From Erythrobacter litoralis (GTDB taxonomy: Bacteria; Pseudomonadota; Alphaproteobacteria; Sphingomonadales; Sphingomonadaceae), in contig NZ_SOSI01000003.1 of NCBI RefSeq assembly GCF_029760855.1, positions 124,001-188,000 of the forward strand: 64,000 nt of DNA, written 5' to 3'. The notes beneath the pieces were generated by a model, which saw only the letters and a list, made by a program, of their open reading frames with translations, made no database searches and was not told where the DNA came from. Position 1 is the stretch's first letter; each line of letters opens with the position of its first letter. The position numbers and the translations under genes were made by a program. Positions 48,212 to 57,871 of the stretch are shown piece after piece.

Positions 48212-48229
48212 ATGCCCTAATTCGGGCAT
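48212..48229. promoter_or_regulatory. Near-perfect 18-bp dyad upstream of the fadJ-like gene, candidate TetR operator
   Basis: ATGCCC and GGGCAT flank TAATTC; only one pair of the 18 bases breaks the symmetry. The dyad lies 33-50 bases before the fadJ-like ATG and in the 221-base region shared with the divergent acyl-CoA ligase. That is a fitting position for a repressor site controlling both. The tandem TetR gene in the same cluster is the obvious candidate. Binding is inference. Confidence 0.5.
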
Positions 48230-48261
48230 ACCGAGTTCAGACAGATCAGGAGAAACATACG

Positions 48262-50298
48262 ATGGCCTCACCGATTTCGACCGAGAAGCACGGCAATGTC
48301 CTCGTCATTTCGTCAGACAATCCGCCAGTAAACGCACTGGGGCAGGCGGTCCGCGAGGGGCTCAAGAACGGCATCGAACAGGCGGCGTCCGACAACGAAA
48401 TCGAAGCAGTGGTCATTCGCTGCGACGGGCGCACCTTCTTTGCCGGGGCCGACATCACGGAATTCGGCAAGGCTCCAAAGGGGCCGAGTCTACCCGAAGT
48501 CTGCGATGCGATCGAGGCGAGCGAGAAACCGGTCGTGGCAGCCATTCACGGCACGGCGCTGGGCGGCGGGTGCGAGATCGCCCTCGCCTGCCATTATCGC
48601 GTCGCCGTGCCCAGCGCCAAGCTCGGCCTGCCGGAAGTGAAACTCGGGCTCATACCCGGGGCGGCGGGCACGCAGCGCCTGCCCCGATTGGTCGGCGCGG
48701 AAGCCGCTCTTCCCCTCGTGGTCATGGGCAATCCGATTCCCGCGAAGAAGGCGCAGGCGATCGGCCTGGTTGACGAACTGGTCGGCGAAGGCAGCCTCGC
48801 GCAGGATGCCGCCGAATTCGCCAGGTCCAAGGTCGGCGCTGATATTCCCCGCACGAGCGAAATGACCAACAATCAGGACGGCGTAAAAAACCCGGATCTG
48901 TTCGACGAATTCCGCGCCAAGAACGGCCGCAAGCTGCGCGGGTTCGATGCTCCAAATGCCGGGATCGAAGCGGTCAAGGCGGCGGGCGAAATGGCGTTCG
49001 AGGACGGCGTGAAGAAAGAGCGCGAACTGTTCGCCAAGCTGATGGGCGGCACACAGAGTGCCGCCATGCGCCACTATTTCTTCGCCGAGCGCGCCGCCAA
49101 CAAAATCGACGACGTGCCCGCCGACACGCCGCTGATCGACGTGAAGAAAGTCGGCATTATCGGCGCCGGCACGATGGGTGGCGGGATTGCGATGAACTTC
49201 CTGTCCGCCGGCATCCCGGTGACTATTCTTGAAATGAAGCAGGATGCGCTCGATCGCGGCACCGGCACGATGCGCAAGAATTACGAAAACACCGCGAAGC
49301 GCGGCCGCATGACCGAGGAACAGGTCGAAGGTGCAATGGGCCTGCTCACCCCCACGCTCGAGTACGACGATCTCGCCGATTGCGACCTCGTGATCGAGGC
49401 GGTGTACGAGAACATGGATGTGAAGAAGGAGGTCTTCGCCAAGCTCGACGAGGTGGTGAAGGATGGCGCGATCCTCGCCTCCAACACCAGCTATCTCGAC
49501 ATCGACGAGATCGCCACAGCGACCGATCGGCCCGGCTATGTCATCGGCCTGCACTTCTTCTCGCCCGCCAACGTGATGAAACTGCTCGAGGTCGTACGGG
49601 GCGAGAAAACCCGCGATGATGTGCTGGCGACCGCGATGAAACTGTCGAAGAAGATCGGCAAGGTCGCCGCCGTTTCCGGCGTGTGCCCCGGCTTCATCGG
49701 CAACCGGATGCTCTCCAAACGGCAGGAACAGGCCAATCAGCTCATTCTCGAAGGCGCGAATTACTGGGAGGTGGACGAGGTGCTGCTGGACTTCGGCTTC
49801 CCCATGGGTCCGTTCCAGATGGGCGATCTTGCGGGTCTCGATATCGGCTGGCACCGCGATCCTTCCAAGGTGACGACCGTACGCGAGGCTCTGTGCGCGA
49901 AAGGCCGCTTCGGCCAGAAAGCGGGCAAGGGTTTCTACGATTACGACGATGCCCGCCAGCGTACCCCGTCCGACGAAGTGAAGCAGATCATTGCGGACTT
50001 CGCCGAAAAGGAAGGCAATGCGCAGCGCGATATTTCGAAGGACGAAATTCGCGAGCGCTTGCTCTATCCGATGGTCAACGAAGGCGCGAAGATCCTCGAA
50101 GAAGGCATGGCCCAGCGCGCAAGCGATATCGATGTCGTCTGGATCAACGGCTATGGCTGGCCGCTCTATACCGGCGGACCGATGTTCTGGGCGGACACGG
50201 TGGGGCTGGATACGGTCGTTGCTGGGCTCGAGAAGCATGGCCTTCCGGTCAGCGACTACCTGCGCGCCAAGGCGCAAAAGGGCGAACGCCTTACCTGA
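48262..50298 (+). CDS. fadJ: Bifunctional enoyl-CoA hydratase / 3-hydroxyacyl-CoA dehydrogenase
   Basis: The 678-residue product fuses an enoyl-CoA hydratase domain ([15 protein letters not shown] at ~56, [20 protein letters not shown] at ~97, with the Glu of [13 protein letters not shown]) to a 3-hydroxyacyl-CoA dehydrogenase. The dehydrogenase has a Rossmann motif [16 protein letters not shown] at ~297 and the catalytic His in [20 protein letters not shown]-terminal HCDH repeats end near [19 protein letters not shown]. It performs the second and third steps of beta-oxidation. AGGAGA lies nine bases before the ATG. It lies divergent from an acyl-CoA ligase, forming a catabolic pair. Confidence 0.94.
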   Translation: MASPISTEKHGNVLVISSDNPPVNALGQAVREGLKNGIEQAASDNEIEAVVIRCDGRTFFAGADITEFGKAPKGPSLPEVCDAIEASEKPVVAAIHGTALGGGCEIALACHYRVAVPSAKLGLPEVKLGLIPGAAGTQRLPRLVGAEAALPLVVMGNPIPAKKAQAIGLVDELVGEGSLAQDAAEFARSKVGADIPRTSEMTNNQDGVKNPDLFDEFRAKNGRKLRGFDAPNAGIEAVKAAGEMAFEDGVKKERELFAKLMGGTQSAAMRHYFFAERAANKIDDVPADTPLIDVKKVGIIGAGTMGGGIAMNFLSAGIPVTILEMKQDALDRGTGTMRKNYENTAKRGRMTEEQVEGAMGLLTPTLEYDDLADCDLVIEAVYENMDVKKEVFAKLDEVVKDGAILASNTSYLDIDEIATATDRPGYVIGLHFFSPANVMKLLEVVRGEKTRDDVLATAMKLSKKIGKVAAVSGVCPGFIGNRMLSKRQEQANQLILEGANYWEVDEVLLDFGFPMGPFQMGDLAGLDIGWHRDPSKVTTVREALCAKGRFGQKAGKGFYDYDDARQRTPSDEVKQIIADFAEKEGNAQRDISKDEIRERLLYPMVNEGAKILEEGMAQRASDIDVVWINGYGWPLYTGGPMFWADTVGLDTVVAGLEKHGLPVSDYLRAKAQKGERLT

Positions 50299-50305
50299 AC
50301 AAGAA

Positions 50306-50338
50306 AGGGGCGGGCGCTTCGAACGAAGCCCCGCCCCT
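50306..50338 (-). terminator. Hairpin between convergent fadJ-like and TonB-receptor genes
   Basis: AGGGGCGGG (50306-50314) pairs with CCCGCCCCT (50330-50338), and GCTTCG (50316-50321) with CGAAGC (50324-50329), with one bulged base. Read on the minus strand the stem is followed by CTTTCTTGTT, so it best terminates the TonB-receptor transcript. The plus-strand side lacks a T-run. A shared terminator for both genes is plausible. Confidence 0.65.
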
Positions 50339-50361
50339 CCCCGTGCCGCTTCCGGGAGAGG

Positions 50362-53300
50362 TTAGAAGCGAACCTTGGTGCCGATGCGGTAGGTCCGACC
50401 CTTCGCCGTGCCGATGAACGGGTCGTAGCTGTATTCGAGCCGCGCGGCCGACGGTTCTCGGTCGAAGACATTCTCGACCCCGGCCTGCAATTCGGCCTCC
50501 AGGCCTGCAAGCCGCAAATCGACAGTCGCGAAGACATCGTTCTGTAAGTAGGATTCTACCCGTCGGCCGAAATCGGTGGGACCGAATTCAGGCGTCTCGG
50601 CGCAGGGTTCATCGTCCCTGCAACGATTGTCGTCCACGCCACCGATAAAGATCGTCGACCAGGTGAGGCCGAACGGTTCGAGTTGGACGTTGGCATAGCC
50701 GCTTGCGCGCCACTTCGAGATCGTACCCGGTTCCCGGTTGTAGTTCGCGAAGCCCGCCGCATCGTAACTCTCGTCGAAAGTAAGTCCGTTAAACTCGAAA
50801 TCGCTGAACTCGTATTCGAAGATATGCGTGGCATTCGCGCCGACGCTGAACCGCGCCGCACCGAACTCGGTCCGGTAATTGAGACCGAAATCAAGACCGC
50901 GCGTAGTCACGTCCGGACCGTTGACCGTCTGTACTTGTACGCGGCTGATGTCGTTTCCGACTGTCACGCCTTGCGTGCAGACATTGCCTTCGAAGACCAC
51001 GAAAGCTGCGAAGGGGCTGCTGCAATCCACGAATTGTGAGCCATTCGAGGTGCCGTCTGCGGCAGGAGGCGCGACCGCCGATGCGATGGACTGGACCGGA
51101 AGGTCGGTAAACCGGCCTTCGAACTCGTAAGTCCAATAGTCGACGCTTGCGCTGAACCCGCCGAACTCCACCAGCGCTCCGACGTTATACGTCAGTGCGG
51201 TTTCGGGCGAGAGGTCCGGATTGCCACTCTGATCGGTCGCCTTGAAAGCGCCGCCAAGCGCATCGATACCGGCAACCGCGCTAATCCCCCGGCCTAGATC
51301 GGAGGGAAGCGGACCGCGAAACGTATCGCCGATAGACCCGCGCAATGCCAGGAAATCGGTCACTTGCCACCGGGCCGAGAGTTTGGGGTTCAGGGTGGAT
51401 CCTACGCCGCCGCCGTAATCCTCGTACCGGATTGCGCCGGTCAATTCGAAGCCGTCGAACGCTTCGATCTGTGCTTCCGCGAAGAAAGCATAGACATCCT
51501 GCGAAAGCCTCGCTTGCGGATACTGCCCAAGGAATGTGAAGGCACCGACCGGGAAATTGTTATCGTCCGGATCGTCGAGACAGGACCGATCGCCTTCGAT
51601 CGCGCAAGGATAGGCATCGGGATCGGTAAACCGGTTGATGGGATCGCTGGCGAAGTCGGTCTTGCGGAACTGGCCGCCGAATGCGTAGCCTAATGTACGA
51701 CCGAACACTTCGGTTTGTCCGCTGAAAACGGCATCCGCGATATATTGCTCTTCGACCTGGATGGCACCGTTCTTCTGGCGGACAAAGTCGATCACGGCCT
51801 GACTGTTCTCGTTCCCGGGGACATAGGCAGGATTGGTCAAGCCCAATGCCGGATTGCCGGGGGACGAATTTATGAACGGATTGAAGAACAGGCAGCCGTT
51901 CGCGCCGGGCGTCGTTCCGGTGCAGTCCTCGCCCCCGAAACCGTTGAGGGCACGCTGATAGCGATCACTCACGAAATCGAACGAATAGGCCGTGCGTGCA
52001 CTGCGAATATAGGTTCCGAAAACCTGAAGGCTGAGATCCGTCGTCAGGTCGAAATCGAGCCCGGCCGATACACGCCATGCGTCGTTTACGGCCGCGCCGT
52101 TACCTGCACCGCGCGGATCAAGCGGATTGCCGCCCAAGGCGAAAGGTCGACCCAAAACGATGGAAGCAAGGACCGGAGTAAACAGGCGGGGCGGGGTACC
52201 GGGCGCGAAGCTTTGCTCCAGGAACGCGGCATAACCGGGATTGTTTGCTGAGACGGTAAAGGCGTTGGTGCTGCCCGGGCCCCGCGGTCCAGCAACCGGG
52301 GGATAGGACGGAGAATAGCCGAGATCGTTCAGTTCGGTGCGCGAATACAAAGCTTCCGCAGTAAAATGCACGGTGTCGGAAAGGTCGGCCAGCAACTGAC
52401 CGTAAACCTGATACCGGTCTTCCTCTTCGATCAGATTGGCAAACGGAATGTACCCGTACCTGCAGACCGGCAAAGGCGCCGCGCCAGCGCGAGGAAAGCC
52501 TCCATTGATACCGCCCAGTTCTTCGCAAGCATTCACCTGATTGCCATCAACGGCCAATCCCACCGTCGTCGCTCCGACGCCCGGAATGACACCGACCGGC
52601 GCATAAAGACCTGGGTTCGACAGGAACGAGAAGCCCGTCGGGTTCACCGCGTAAGGCACTTGCGTGAAATCGCGTGCGGTTGTCGGCAGTTCGGAGCGGT
52701 GTTGCCATCCGGCTCCGATCATCAGGTTTGCCGTGCCGATATCGAAACCCGCAAGCGCACTGATGCGGTAATTGTCGTCCGATCCGTCGACGAACTCGTA
52801 ATCGGCAGTCGTCTCGAAGCCGGTAAAGTTACGGCGGGTCACGAAGTTGGCGACGCCGGCGATGGCGTCCGAACCGTAGGTCGATGCCGCGCCGTCCTTC
52901 AACACCTCGATCCGGTCGAGCGCGAAAAGCGGGATGAGATTGGTGTCGGCGGCACCGTCGCCCGGTTCGGTGGCGAAGCGGCGGCCATTGAACAGGACCA
53001 GCGTGCGCTCGCGGCCGAGGCTGCGCAGGTTGATAGAGCCCACGCCCTGGCTACCGCCGGCGCCGTACTGGTTGGAATCGCCGAGCACCGGACCGACCGA
53101 CGGCAGGCTCTTGATGAATTCGAGCGGACTGTCGATCCCGCGCGATTCCAGTTCCTCCTGTCCGAACACATCGACCGGCTGTGCTCCGTCTTCGCGCTGG
53201 CCGCGAATGTAAGATCCGGTGACGATGATCGTATCTTCGGGTTCGGATTCGATCTGTTCGGCAAGATCGGGCTGGAGATCTTCGTCGGCAGCAGGCGCAG

Positions 53301-53382
53301 TTTGCGCGCTTGCGCCGGCGGCGAGCGAAAGGGCTGATACAGACAGCGTCGCGCCCAAAAGATAGCGGGTCTTACGGTTCAT
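50362..53382 (-). CDS. TonB-dependent outer-membrane receptor
   Basis: The 1006-residue product has a signal peptide ([20 protein letters not shown], cut near residue 27). The TonB-box-like segment [12 protein letters not shown] at ~51 and a plug domain ([20 protein letters not shown]) follow. A large beta-barrel ends in aromatic residues (YRIGTKVRF). Several paired cysteines lie in the barrel loops. Such receptors import large or hydrophobic ligands using ExbB/D-TonB energy. GGAGA lies ~7 bases upstream of the ATG. It follows the esterase gene by 24 bases on the same strand. A paralogue is at 62224. Confidence 0.93.
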   Translation of the reverse strand: MNRKTRYLLGATLSVSALSLAAGASAQTAPAADEDLQPDLAEQIESEPEDTIIVTGSYIRGQREDGAQPVDVFGQEELESRGIDSPLEFIKSLPSVGPVLGDSNQYGAGGSQGVGSINLRSLGRERTLVLFNGRRFATEPGDGAADTNLIPLFALDRIEVLKDGAASTYGSDAIAGVANFVTRRNFTGFETTADYEFVDGSDDNYRISALAGFDIGTANLMIGAGWQHRSELPTTARDFTQVPYAVNPTGFSFLSNPGLYAPVGVIPGVGATTVGLAVDGNQVNACEELGGINGGFPRAGAAPLPVCRYGYIPFANLIEEEDRYQVYGQLLADLSDTVHFTAEALYSRTELNDLGYSPSYPPVAGPRGPGSTNAFTVSANNPGYAAFLEQSFAPGTPPRLFTPVLASIVLGRPFALGGNPLDPRGAGNGAAVNDAWRVSAGLDFDLTTDLSLQVFGTYIRSARTAYSFDFVSDRYQRALNGFGGEDCTGTTPGANGCLFFNPFINSSPGNPALGLTNPAYVPGNENSQAVIDFVRQKNGAIQVEEQYIADAVFSGQTEVFGRTLGYAFGGQFRKTDFASDPINRFTDPDAYPCAIEGDRSCLDDPDDNNFPVGAFTFLGQYPQARLSQDVYAFFAEAQIEAFDGFELTGAIRYEDYGGGVGSTLNPKLSARWQVTDFLALRGSIGDTFRGPLPSDLGRGISAVAGIDALGGAFKATDQSGNPDLSPETALTYNVGALVEFGGFSASVDYWTYEFEGRFTDLPVQSIASAVAPPAADGTSNGSQFVDCSSPFAAFVVFEGNVCTQGVTVGNDISRVQVQTVNGPDVTTRGLDFGLNYRTEFGAARFSVGANATHIFEYEFSDFEFNGLTFDESYDAAGFANYNREPGTISKWRASGYANVQLEPFGLTWSTIFIGGVDDNRCRDDEPCAETPEFGPTDFGRRVESYLQNDVFATVDLRLAGLEAELQAGVENVFDREPSAARLEYSYDPFIGTAKGRTYRIGTKVRF

Positions 53383-53406
53383 GTTTTCTCTCCCAGATTT
53401 TTGTTT

Positions 53407-54825
53407 TTAGTCTTTCTTTTCCGGTCCATCGGGCAGCGCATCCGCTGCCGCGCTGCGCGGTCCGCCGGTTTCGATCAGCACCGCGTTGCCGCCCTCTTCG
53501 TAAGGCTCCCAGGTGAAGCCGTTCGCGCAGGAGAAGCTGCGCGCATCCGCCGGCATCTTGATAAAGGCTGCCCAGCAGCCGTTGACGGTTTGCGCGAGCG
53601 CTCGGTCGGCAGCATCGGCTTGCTCGCCGCCCCAGCTCGAACGGTCGATGGAATCGAAGGCGAACATGAGCTCGGCGGAATGGATCGGCCCGTCGGCCCA
53701 TTCCGATGCGCGAAACGCAGGCGTATGGTCGAAGCGATAGAGGAAGGCGGGCGCACCGTCGTCGCCTGCCATCCGTGCGAAAGTGCGCGCTGCTGCGAAC
53801 CCGCCCTCGCCCTTGTTCGATCCGACGAGCAGCGGCACGTCGAATTCCTCGCCCGCTTTCAGGGCGGCGATGGTGGAGGTCGGCTTGTAATTCTCGTCCT
53901 GCGTGAAGAAGAAGCCTGCCCGCAACGCCTCGGAGGCAGCGAAGGTCTGCGCGGAGATGCTGCGCAAATCCTGCGCCGTCGCATCGCCTTCAATGCCGAT
54001 GGTCGCAAGCGCTTCGGACGCCATGCGTTTTGCTTCGTCTTGGGAGCGATCCGGTAGGAGCAAGCTGCCGGACTGGACGATGGCTTTGTCGAACAGCCCC
54101 TCCGCCGCTGGCAGGGACAAGAGGTTGGTCACGATACCGCCGCCCGCCGATTGGCCGGCGATCGTCACCTGCTCCGGATCGCCGCCGAACGCCGCGCTAT
54201 TGTCGCGGACCCATTCGAGTACAGCGACGCTGTCTTGCAACGCGTAATTGCCCTGCGGCGCGTCCGGGTCCTCAGCGGCCAAAGCGGGATGCACTAAGTT
54301 CGCCAGAGCGCCGAGCCGGTAGTTTACGCTGACCGTTACGATGCCCTGCCGGGCGTTCGCCGTACCGTCATATGATCCAAGATGCCCTGCACCGAGGAAG
54401 AACGCTCCGCCGTGGAACCAGACGAGGACGGGCGCCCCTTGCGCATTCTGCGGCGCGGTGATCGTCAAATAAAGGCAATCTTCCGATTGCGCGCCGTTTA
54501 CGCCGCCGAAATTCGCGACTGTCGTGTCGAGATCGACCGGCTGCGTGCATCCCGGTTCATGCGCCGTTGCCGAGCGGACACCCTTCCAGGGCTCAACGGG
54601 CTGGGGTGCGCGCCAGCGATTTTCTCCGATCGGCGCCGCGGCATAGGGCACGCCTCGAAAGACCAGTACGTCGTTTTCGCGTGAGCCTTCGAGCGTTCCG
54701 GCCTGCGTTTCGATTTGCACCGCATCGATCGGCGCGGGCATTTGCGCGCTCGTCGAACCTGAGACTGACAATGCAGCCAGCCCCAACAAAACGCCTGTAT
54801 ACGAAGACGTCTTAGTCCCCCTCAT
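53407..54825 (-). CDS. Secreted type-B carboxylesterase
   Basis: The ATG at 54825 has GGGAG seven bases upstream and gives 472 residues with a signal peptide (YTGVLLGLAALSVSGSTSAQ). The family motifs are visible: VLVFRGVPYAAAPIGENRWR near the start and GCTQ...EDCLYL. The oxyanion region is FHGGAFFLGAG, the nucleophile serine lies in VTIAGQSAGGGI, the acid Glu in LLVGSNKGEGGF, and the His in GPIHSAELMFAF. It would hydrolyse an ester in the periplasm. The TonB receptor lies 24 bases downstream, so an ester may be split before or after import. The divergent TetR gene may control the pair. Confidence 0.93.
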   Translation of the reverse strand: MRGTKTSSYTGVLLGLAALSVSGSTSAQMPAPIDAVQIETQAGTLEGSRENDVLVFRGVPYAAAPIGENRWRAPQPVEPWKGVRSATAHEPGCTQPVDLDTTVANFGGVNGAQSEDCLYLTITAPQNAQGAPVLVWFHGGAFFLGAGHLGSYDGTANARQGIVTVSVNYRLGALANLVHPALAAEDPDAPQGNYALQDSVAVLEWVRDNSAAFGGDPEQVTIAGQSAGGGIVTNLLSLPAAEGLFDKAIVQSGSLLLPDRSQDEAKRMASEALATIGIEGDATAQDLRSISAQTFAASEALRAGFFFTQDENYKPTSTIAALKAGEEFDVPLLVGSNKGEGGFAAARTFARMAGDDGAPAFLYRFDHTPAFRASEWADGPIHSAELMFAFDSIDRSSWGGEQADAADRALAQTVNGCWAAFIKMPADARSFSCANGFTWEPYEEGGNAVLIETGGPRSAAADALPDGPEKKD

Positions 54826-54880
54826 CGCAACTCTCCCATATCCTCTTGCCAGCATTCGTAGCTCGATATTTACGATCTAA

Positions 54881-54895
54881 CAATATAGATTATTG
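54881..54895. promoter_or_regulatory. AT-rich dyad in the divergent esterase / TetR region
   Basis: CAATA and TATTG flank TAGAT to form a 15-base dyad about 56-70 bases upstream of the esterase start and 78-92 bases upstream of the divergent TetR start. A TetR-type regulator is encoded next to it, so an operator is plausible, but the arms are short. Confidence 0.35.
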
Positions 54896-54972
54896 AAGAT
54901 TGGGTATGAACGATTTGTTGTGCGCTGCAGCATGGCTGGCGCGCTGGACACTTCGGGCGGTCCGGGCGTAAA

Positions 54973-55833
54973 ATGACGGCGATGGAAATCACCCGGTCAC
55001 AGCTTTTCGACAGAATTTGGTCTGAGCCCATGGGTGCGGTCGCGGCGCAATACGGCCTCACGGGGAATGGTCTCGCAAAGATATGCGATCGCTTGGCCAT
55101 TCCCCGCCCGCCCCGGTCTCATTGGACCCGGAATGCGGACAATCGGGAGCCCCAGCCGGACCTTCCCCCGGCTCCGATAGGGCTTAGCGAGACCTTCGCT
55201 TTGGGGCGGCGGCAGATGCGCCAATCGCCCGGCCGGCGGGTTCGGCTTTCGGCCGAGGAGCGGCGCGAGCATCTTATGGACGCTGCGAAGACAATCGCTT
55301 TAGCGCGCGGGATGTCCGCCGTGACGATGAGAGAGGTCGCACAGGAAGCCGGGATCAGCGAAACGCAGGTGCACAATTGCTTCGGGGCGCGAACGGACCT
55401 TCTTGTCGCACTCGCCCGCCGAGAAACGGAAGCGCAGGAAAAACGGCGCCGGCGGCGGATCGCTCGCGGGTCGAACCACCATACGCGCGTGATGCTCTCG
55501 ACGATCGGCTATCTCCACGAAGCGGCCCAATCCGGCCCCCTGCTCCCGATGCTGCTGCGCACGCCGGAAGTCCGCGAAGCCATGAAGGAAGAACGGCTGC
55601 AAAAGGGCGCAGAAGCGCGCGCGCCGATCCTCAAACAATTGACGGCACGGGGCGGTATGGACATGGCGAGCGCCCGCGCATCGACCGCGGCATTGACCGC
55701 CGTTTCGCTAAAGGCCGGCGGCATCCTGATGAGCGGCCGCGCTCCGTTGACGATGGTGGAGGAAATTTGCCTTACCATCGTAATGGCCGGCACCGAGAGC
55801 GACGAGGAGCTGGCGGCCGGACGAACCGCTTAA
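54973..55833 (+). CDS. TetR-family regulator with an extra N-terminal DNA-binding-like domain
   Basis: The 286-residue product starts with a ~45-residue module (LFDRIWSEPMGAVAAQYGLT, then LAKICDRLAIPRPPRSHW), a helix-turn-helix-like segment found fused or alone in other proteobacterial proteins. A linker follows, then a typical TetR HTH (VTMREVAQEAGISETQVHNCF at ~118-138) and a helical ligand domain. Two Met codons (54973, 54982) are possible starts; no clear Shine-Dalgarno sequence is seen. It is divergent from the esterase-receptor pair, so it may repress them. The additional domain could contact a second DNA site. Confidence 0.82.
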   Translation: MTAMEITRSQLFDRIWSEPMGAVAAQYGLTGNGLAKICDRLAIPRPPRSHWTRNADNREPQPDLPPAPIGLSETFALGRRQMRQSPGRRVRLSAEERREHLMDAAKTIALARGMSAVTMREVAQEAGISETQVHNCFGARTDLLVALARRETEAQEKRRRRRIARGSNHHTRVMLSTIGYLHEAAQSGPLLPMLLRTPEVREAMKEERLQKGAEARAPILKQLTARGGMDMASARASTAALTAVSLKAGGILMSGRAPLTMVEEICLTIVMAGTESDEELAAGRTA

Positions 55834-56420
55834 GCGGCTATATCCGACCAGGCAAAGGCATCGAGCGAGGCCGATATGAGCCGCGAGCAGGTGTCGCGTG
55901 CCGTCGCCATCTCGATCTCTTCCGCCCGCACCAGGCGCGCAAGCGCTTCCGGTATGGCGGCATTGAGTTCGAGCAAAACGAACGCCTCGCGCGCCTCGAG
56001 CGTCAACGCTCGCGTCGTGTGGCGAGCGAGGTAACGCAGGAAACGCTGGAAGCCGCGCCGACTTCCCTCGCCCAGCGGATTGTCCTGCTGCCGTTCGCGC
56101 AGCAAAATCTGTAGGATCGGTCCTGCTTCAACGAGGTAAACGAGATAAGCGACATAGGCGTCGACCATTTTGTCCCGGTAAGGCCGGTCCCCGTCCATAA
56201 TTGGGCGAATAGCATCTTCCAGTCGCTGCAGATGATCTTGGAAGATCTGGTCCAGTATCGCAGGTACGCCATCGAAATACGCGTACAGAAGACTGCGCGT
56301 GACACCGACCCGTTCGGCTACCTCGTTCAGCGAAAAGCCCAGCGATCGGTGATCGCGCATCAAGGCTTCGGCGGCTGAAAGCATCTGCTGCGCTCGATCG
56401 CTTTCTCTCGCCATGGTCAT
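55830..56420 (-). CDS. TetR/AcrR-family transcriptional regulator
   Basis: The ATG at 56420 gives 196 residues; an in-frame ATG at 56414 is an alternative, with GGAAACC nearby. The HTH is LNEVAERVGVTRSLLYAYFDG at ~29-49, followed by helices containing DHLQRLEDAIRPIMDG and LVEAGPILQILLRER. The ligand domain is not similar to the other two TetR proteins here. Its stop overlaps the convergent TetR gene by 4 bases and it lies 125 bases downstream of the amidohydrolase gene, which is on the same strand. Control of neighbouring catabolic genes is inferred. Confidence 0.88.
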   Translation of the reverse strand: MTMARESDRAQQMLSAAEALMRDHRSLGFSLNEVAERVGVTRSLLYAYFDGVPAILDQIFQDHLQRLEDAIRPIMDGDRPYRDKMVDAYVAYLVYLVEAGPILQILLRERQQDNPLGEGSRRGFQRFLRYLARHTTRALTLEAREAFVLLELNAAIPEALARLVRAEEIEMATARDTCSRLISASLDAFAWSDIAA

Positions 56421-56545
56421 GGTTTCCGGTCTACCCTGCGCCGACAGTCTGGCAAGACCCGAACGCCGCGGCCGGATTGCGCAAACGGGCCCACATACGA
56501 AAAAGGGCCGCAACACGGCGGCCCTTTTCCCAATGATAGAGCGAA

Positions 56546-57724
56546 CTACTCGGCCGCCTCGGCGAGGGCCTCGCTTTCGCGATACATCATGTGATCGTAG
56601 TTCGTGCGGTAGAACATGTCCTTCACTTCTTCGTCGAACCCATCGAGCGAGGCTTCGAACTTGCCGAACGGATCCTTCGTGCCTTCGGGGTGCGGATAGT
56701 CGCTCGAAAACAGGTACAGCTCCGGCGCACTATCGCGGATCATGCGGCCGACGTCCTCGTTCGGGAACGGGGTGAAGCGCACCGCGCGCTTGAGATATTC
56801 CGATGGCTTGAGGTCCATTTCCTGAAGGTACTGGTCCGTCTTGCTGAACGAATACCAGCCGTGATCCAGCATCCGGAGAAATTCCGGCACCCAGCCCGCC
56901 CCGCTTTCGATCACGCCGCCGCGCAGTTCGGGGAAGCGCATGAAGACGCCGTCATAGACCATGGCAGTGAGGAATTCCTGCGGCGCGTACCAGAGGCACA
57001 GAAAGTCGGGGAAGCGCAGGTTCTCGCCTCCACCATGCAGGTCGGCCGACCGTTCGCGCCCGTTGTTCTTGAACTTGGAAGGCTGCGTCTTCGTGCCGGG
57101 GCCGATATGCAGCATGAAGGGAATGCGATGGTCCTGCAGGAACTGCCAGAACGGATCGAGGTCCGGGTGGCCAGGACTCTTGTCTCCAGCGGGCCCAGCA
57201 CTGAACATCACTGCCTTCGCACCGGCGGAAACGGCGCGTTTCGCTTCGGCAAGCCCGCGCTCGGGATCGTCGAGCGGGCAGAAAGCGACGCAATCCATTC
57301 GCGCATCCGCGTTGCAGAAATCCTGTTGCGCCTTGTTGAGCGCGGTCGCTGCGGCATAACGCTGATCTTCGTCGGTCGCCTTGGTGATAGCGCCGAGGCC
57401 GAAGGTCGGGAAGACAAGCTGGCTGTTGAAACCGAGCCAGTCGAGCGCTTCGACCCGCTCGTCCTTGTCGAACCCGCCATAGCCAAGCCAGCCCTTGGCG
57501 CCTTCGATCGGGTTTTCCTTCGCCTTGGCACGCGCTTCGGGATCGGTTTTACGCGCCTTGGCCGCATCGATCATCTTGACGATCCGGTCCCCGCCTTCGC
57601 GCTTGGAATACACTTCGGAATACATCTCCTTAAACTCGCCTTCCAAATACGGAGCGAGCCAGTCCTGCGTTTCCATGGTGTGTGCATCGGCATCGTTGAC
57701 GACGCGGCCTTTGGTGTAAGTCAT
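56546..57724 (-). CDS. Amidohydrolase family protein (COG2159, ACMSD-like)
   Basis: The 392-residue product has a metal-site opening VVNDADAHTMETQDWLAPYL (D-x-H motif), a mid-chain PFMLHIGPGTKTQ and the C-terminal LFSSDYPHPEGTKDPF with the conserved Asp. These are the marks of COG2159 amidohydrolases, a family of decarboxylases/hydrolases related to aminocarboxymuconate-semialdehyde decarboxylase that is often seen in catabolism of aromatic and terpenoid acids. The substrate cannot be read. AGGAG lies about 7 bases before the ATG at 57724. It is divergent from the TesB gene. Confidence 0.88.
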   Translation of the reverse strand: MTYTKGRVVNDADAHTMETQDWLAPYLEGEFKEMYSEVYSKREGGDRIVKMIDAAKARKTDPEARAKAKENPIEGAKGWLGYGGFDKDERVEALDWLGFNSQLVFPTFGLGAITKATDEDQRYAAATALNKAQQDFCNADARMDCVAFCPLDDPERGLAEAKRAVSAGAKAVMFSAGPAGDKSPGHPDLDPFWQFLQDHRIPFMLHIGPGTKTQPSKFKNNGRERSADLHGGGENLRFPDFLCLWYAPQEFLTAMVYDGVFMRFPELRGGVIESGAGWVPEFLRMLDHGWYSFSKTDQYLQEMDLKPSEYLKRAVRFTPFPNEDVGRMIRDSAPELYLFSSDYPHPEGTKDPFGKFEASLDGFDEEVKDMFYRTNYDHMMYRESEALAEAAE

Positions 57725-57871
57725 CCGTGTTCTCCTGAATTCTCGCCACGCTTATCTCACACTACTTGTTAGGTCGTCAAACCTTTTCCGAAAGCCCTAG
57801 AGTTCAGGGCGTTTCCGCCTCACAATATTACGGTTCGGGCTTGAAACCTGCGAATCGTTAGAATACGCGGT

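Noticed and set aside
48490..50277. 595-codon frame on the minus strand opposite the fadJ-like gene
   Set aside because: The opposite strand carries clear hydratase and dehydrogenase motifs over the same bases; the antisense product has no family features.
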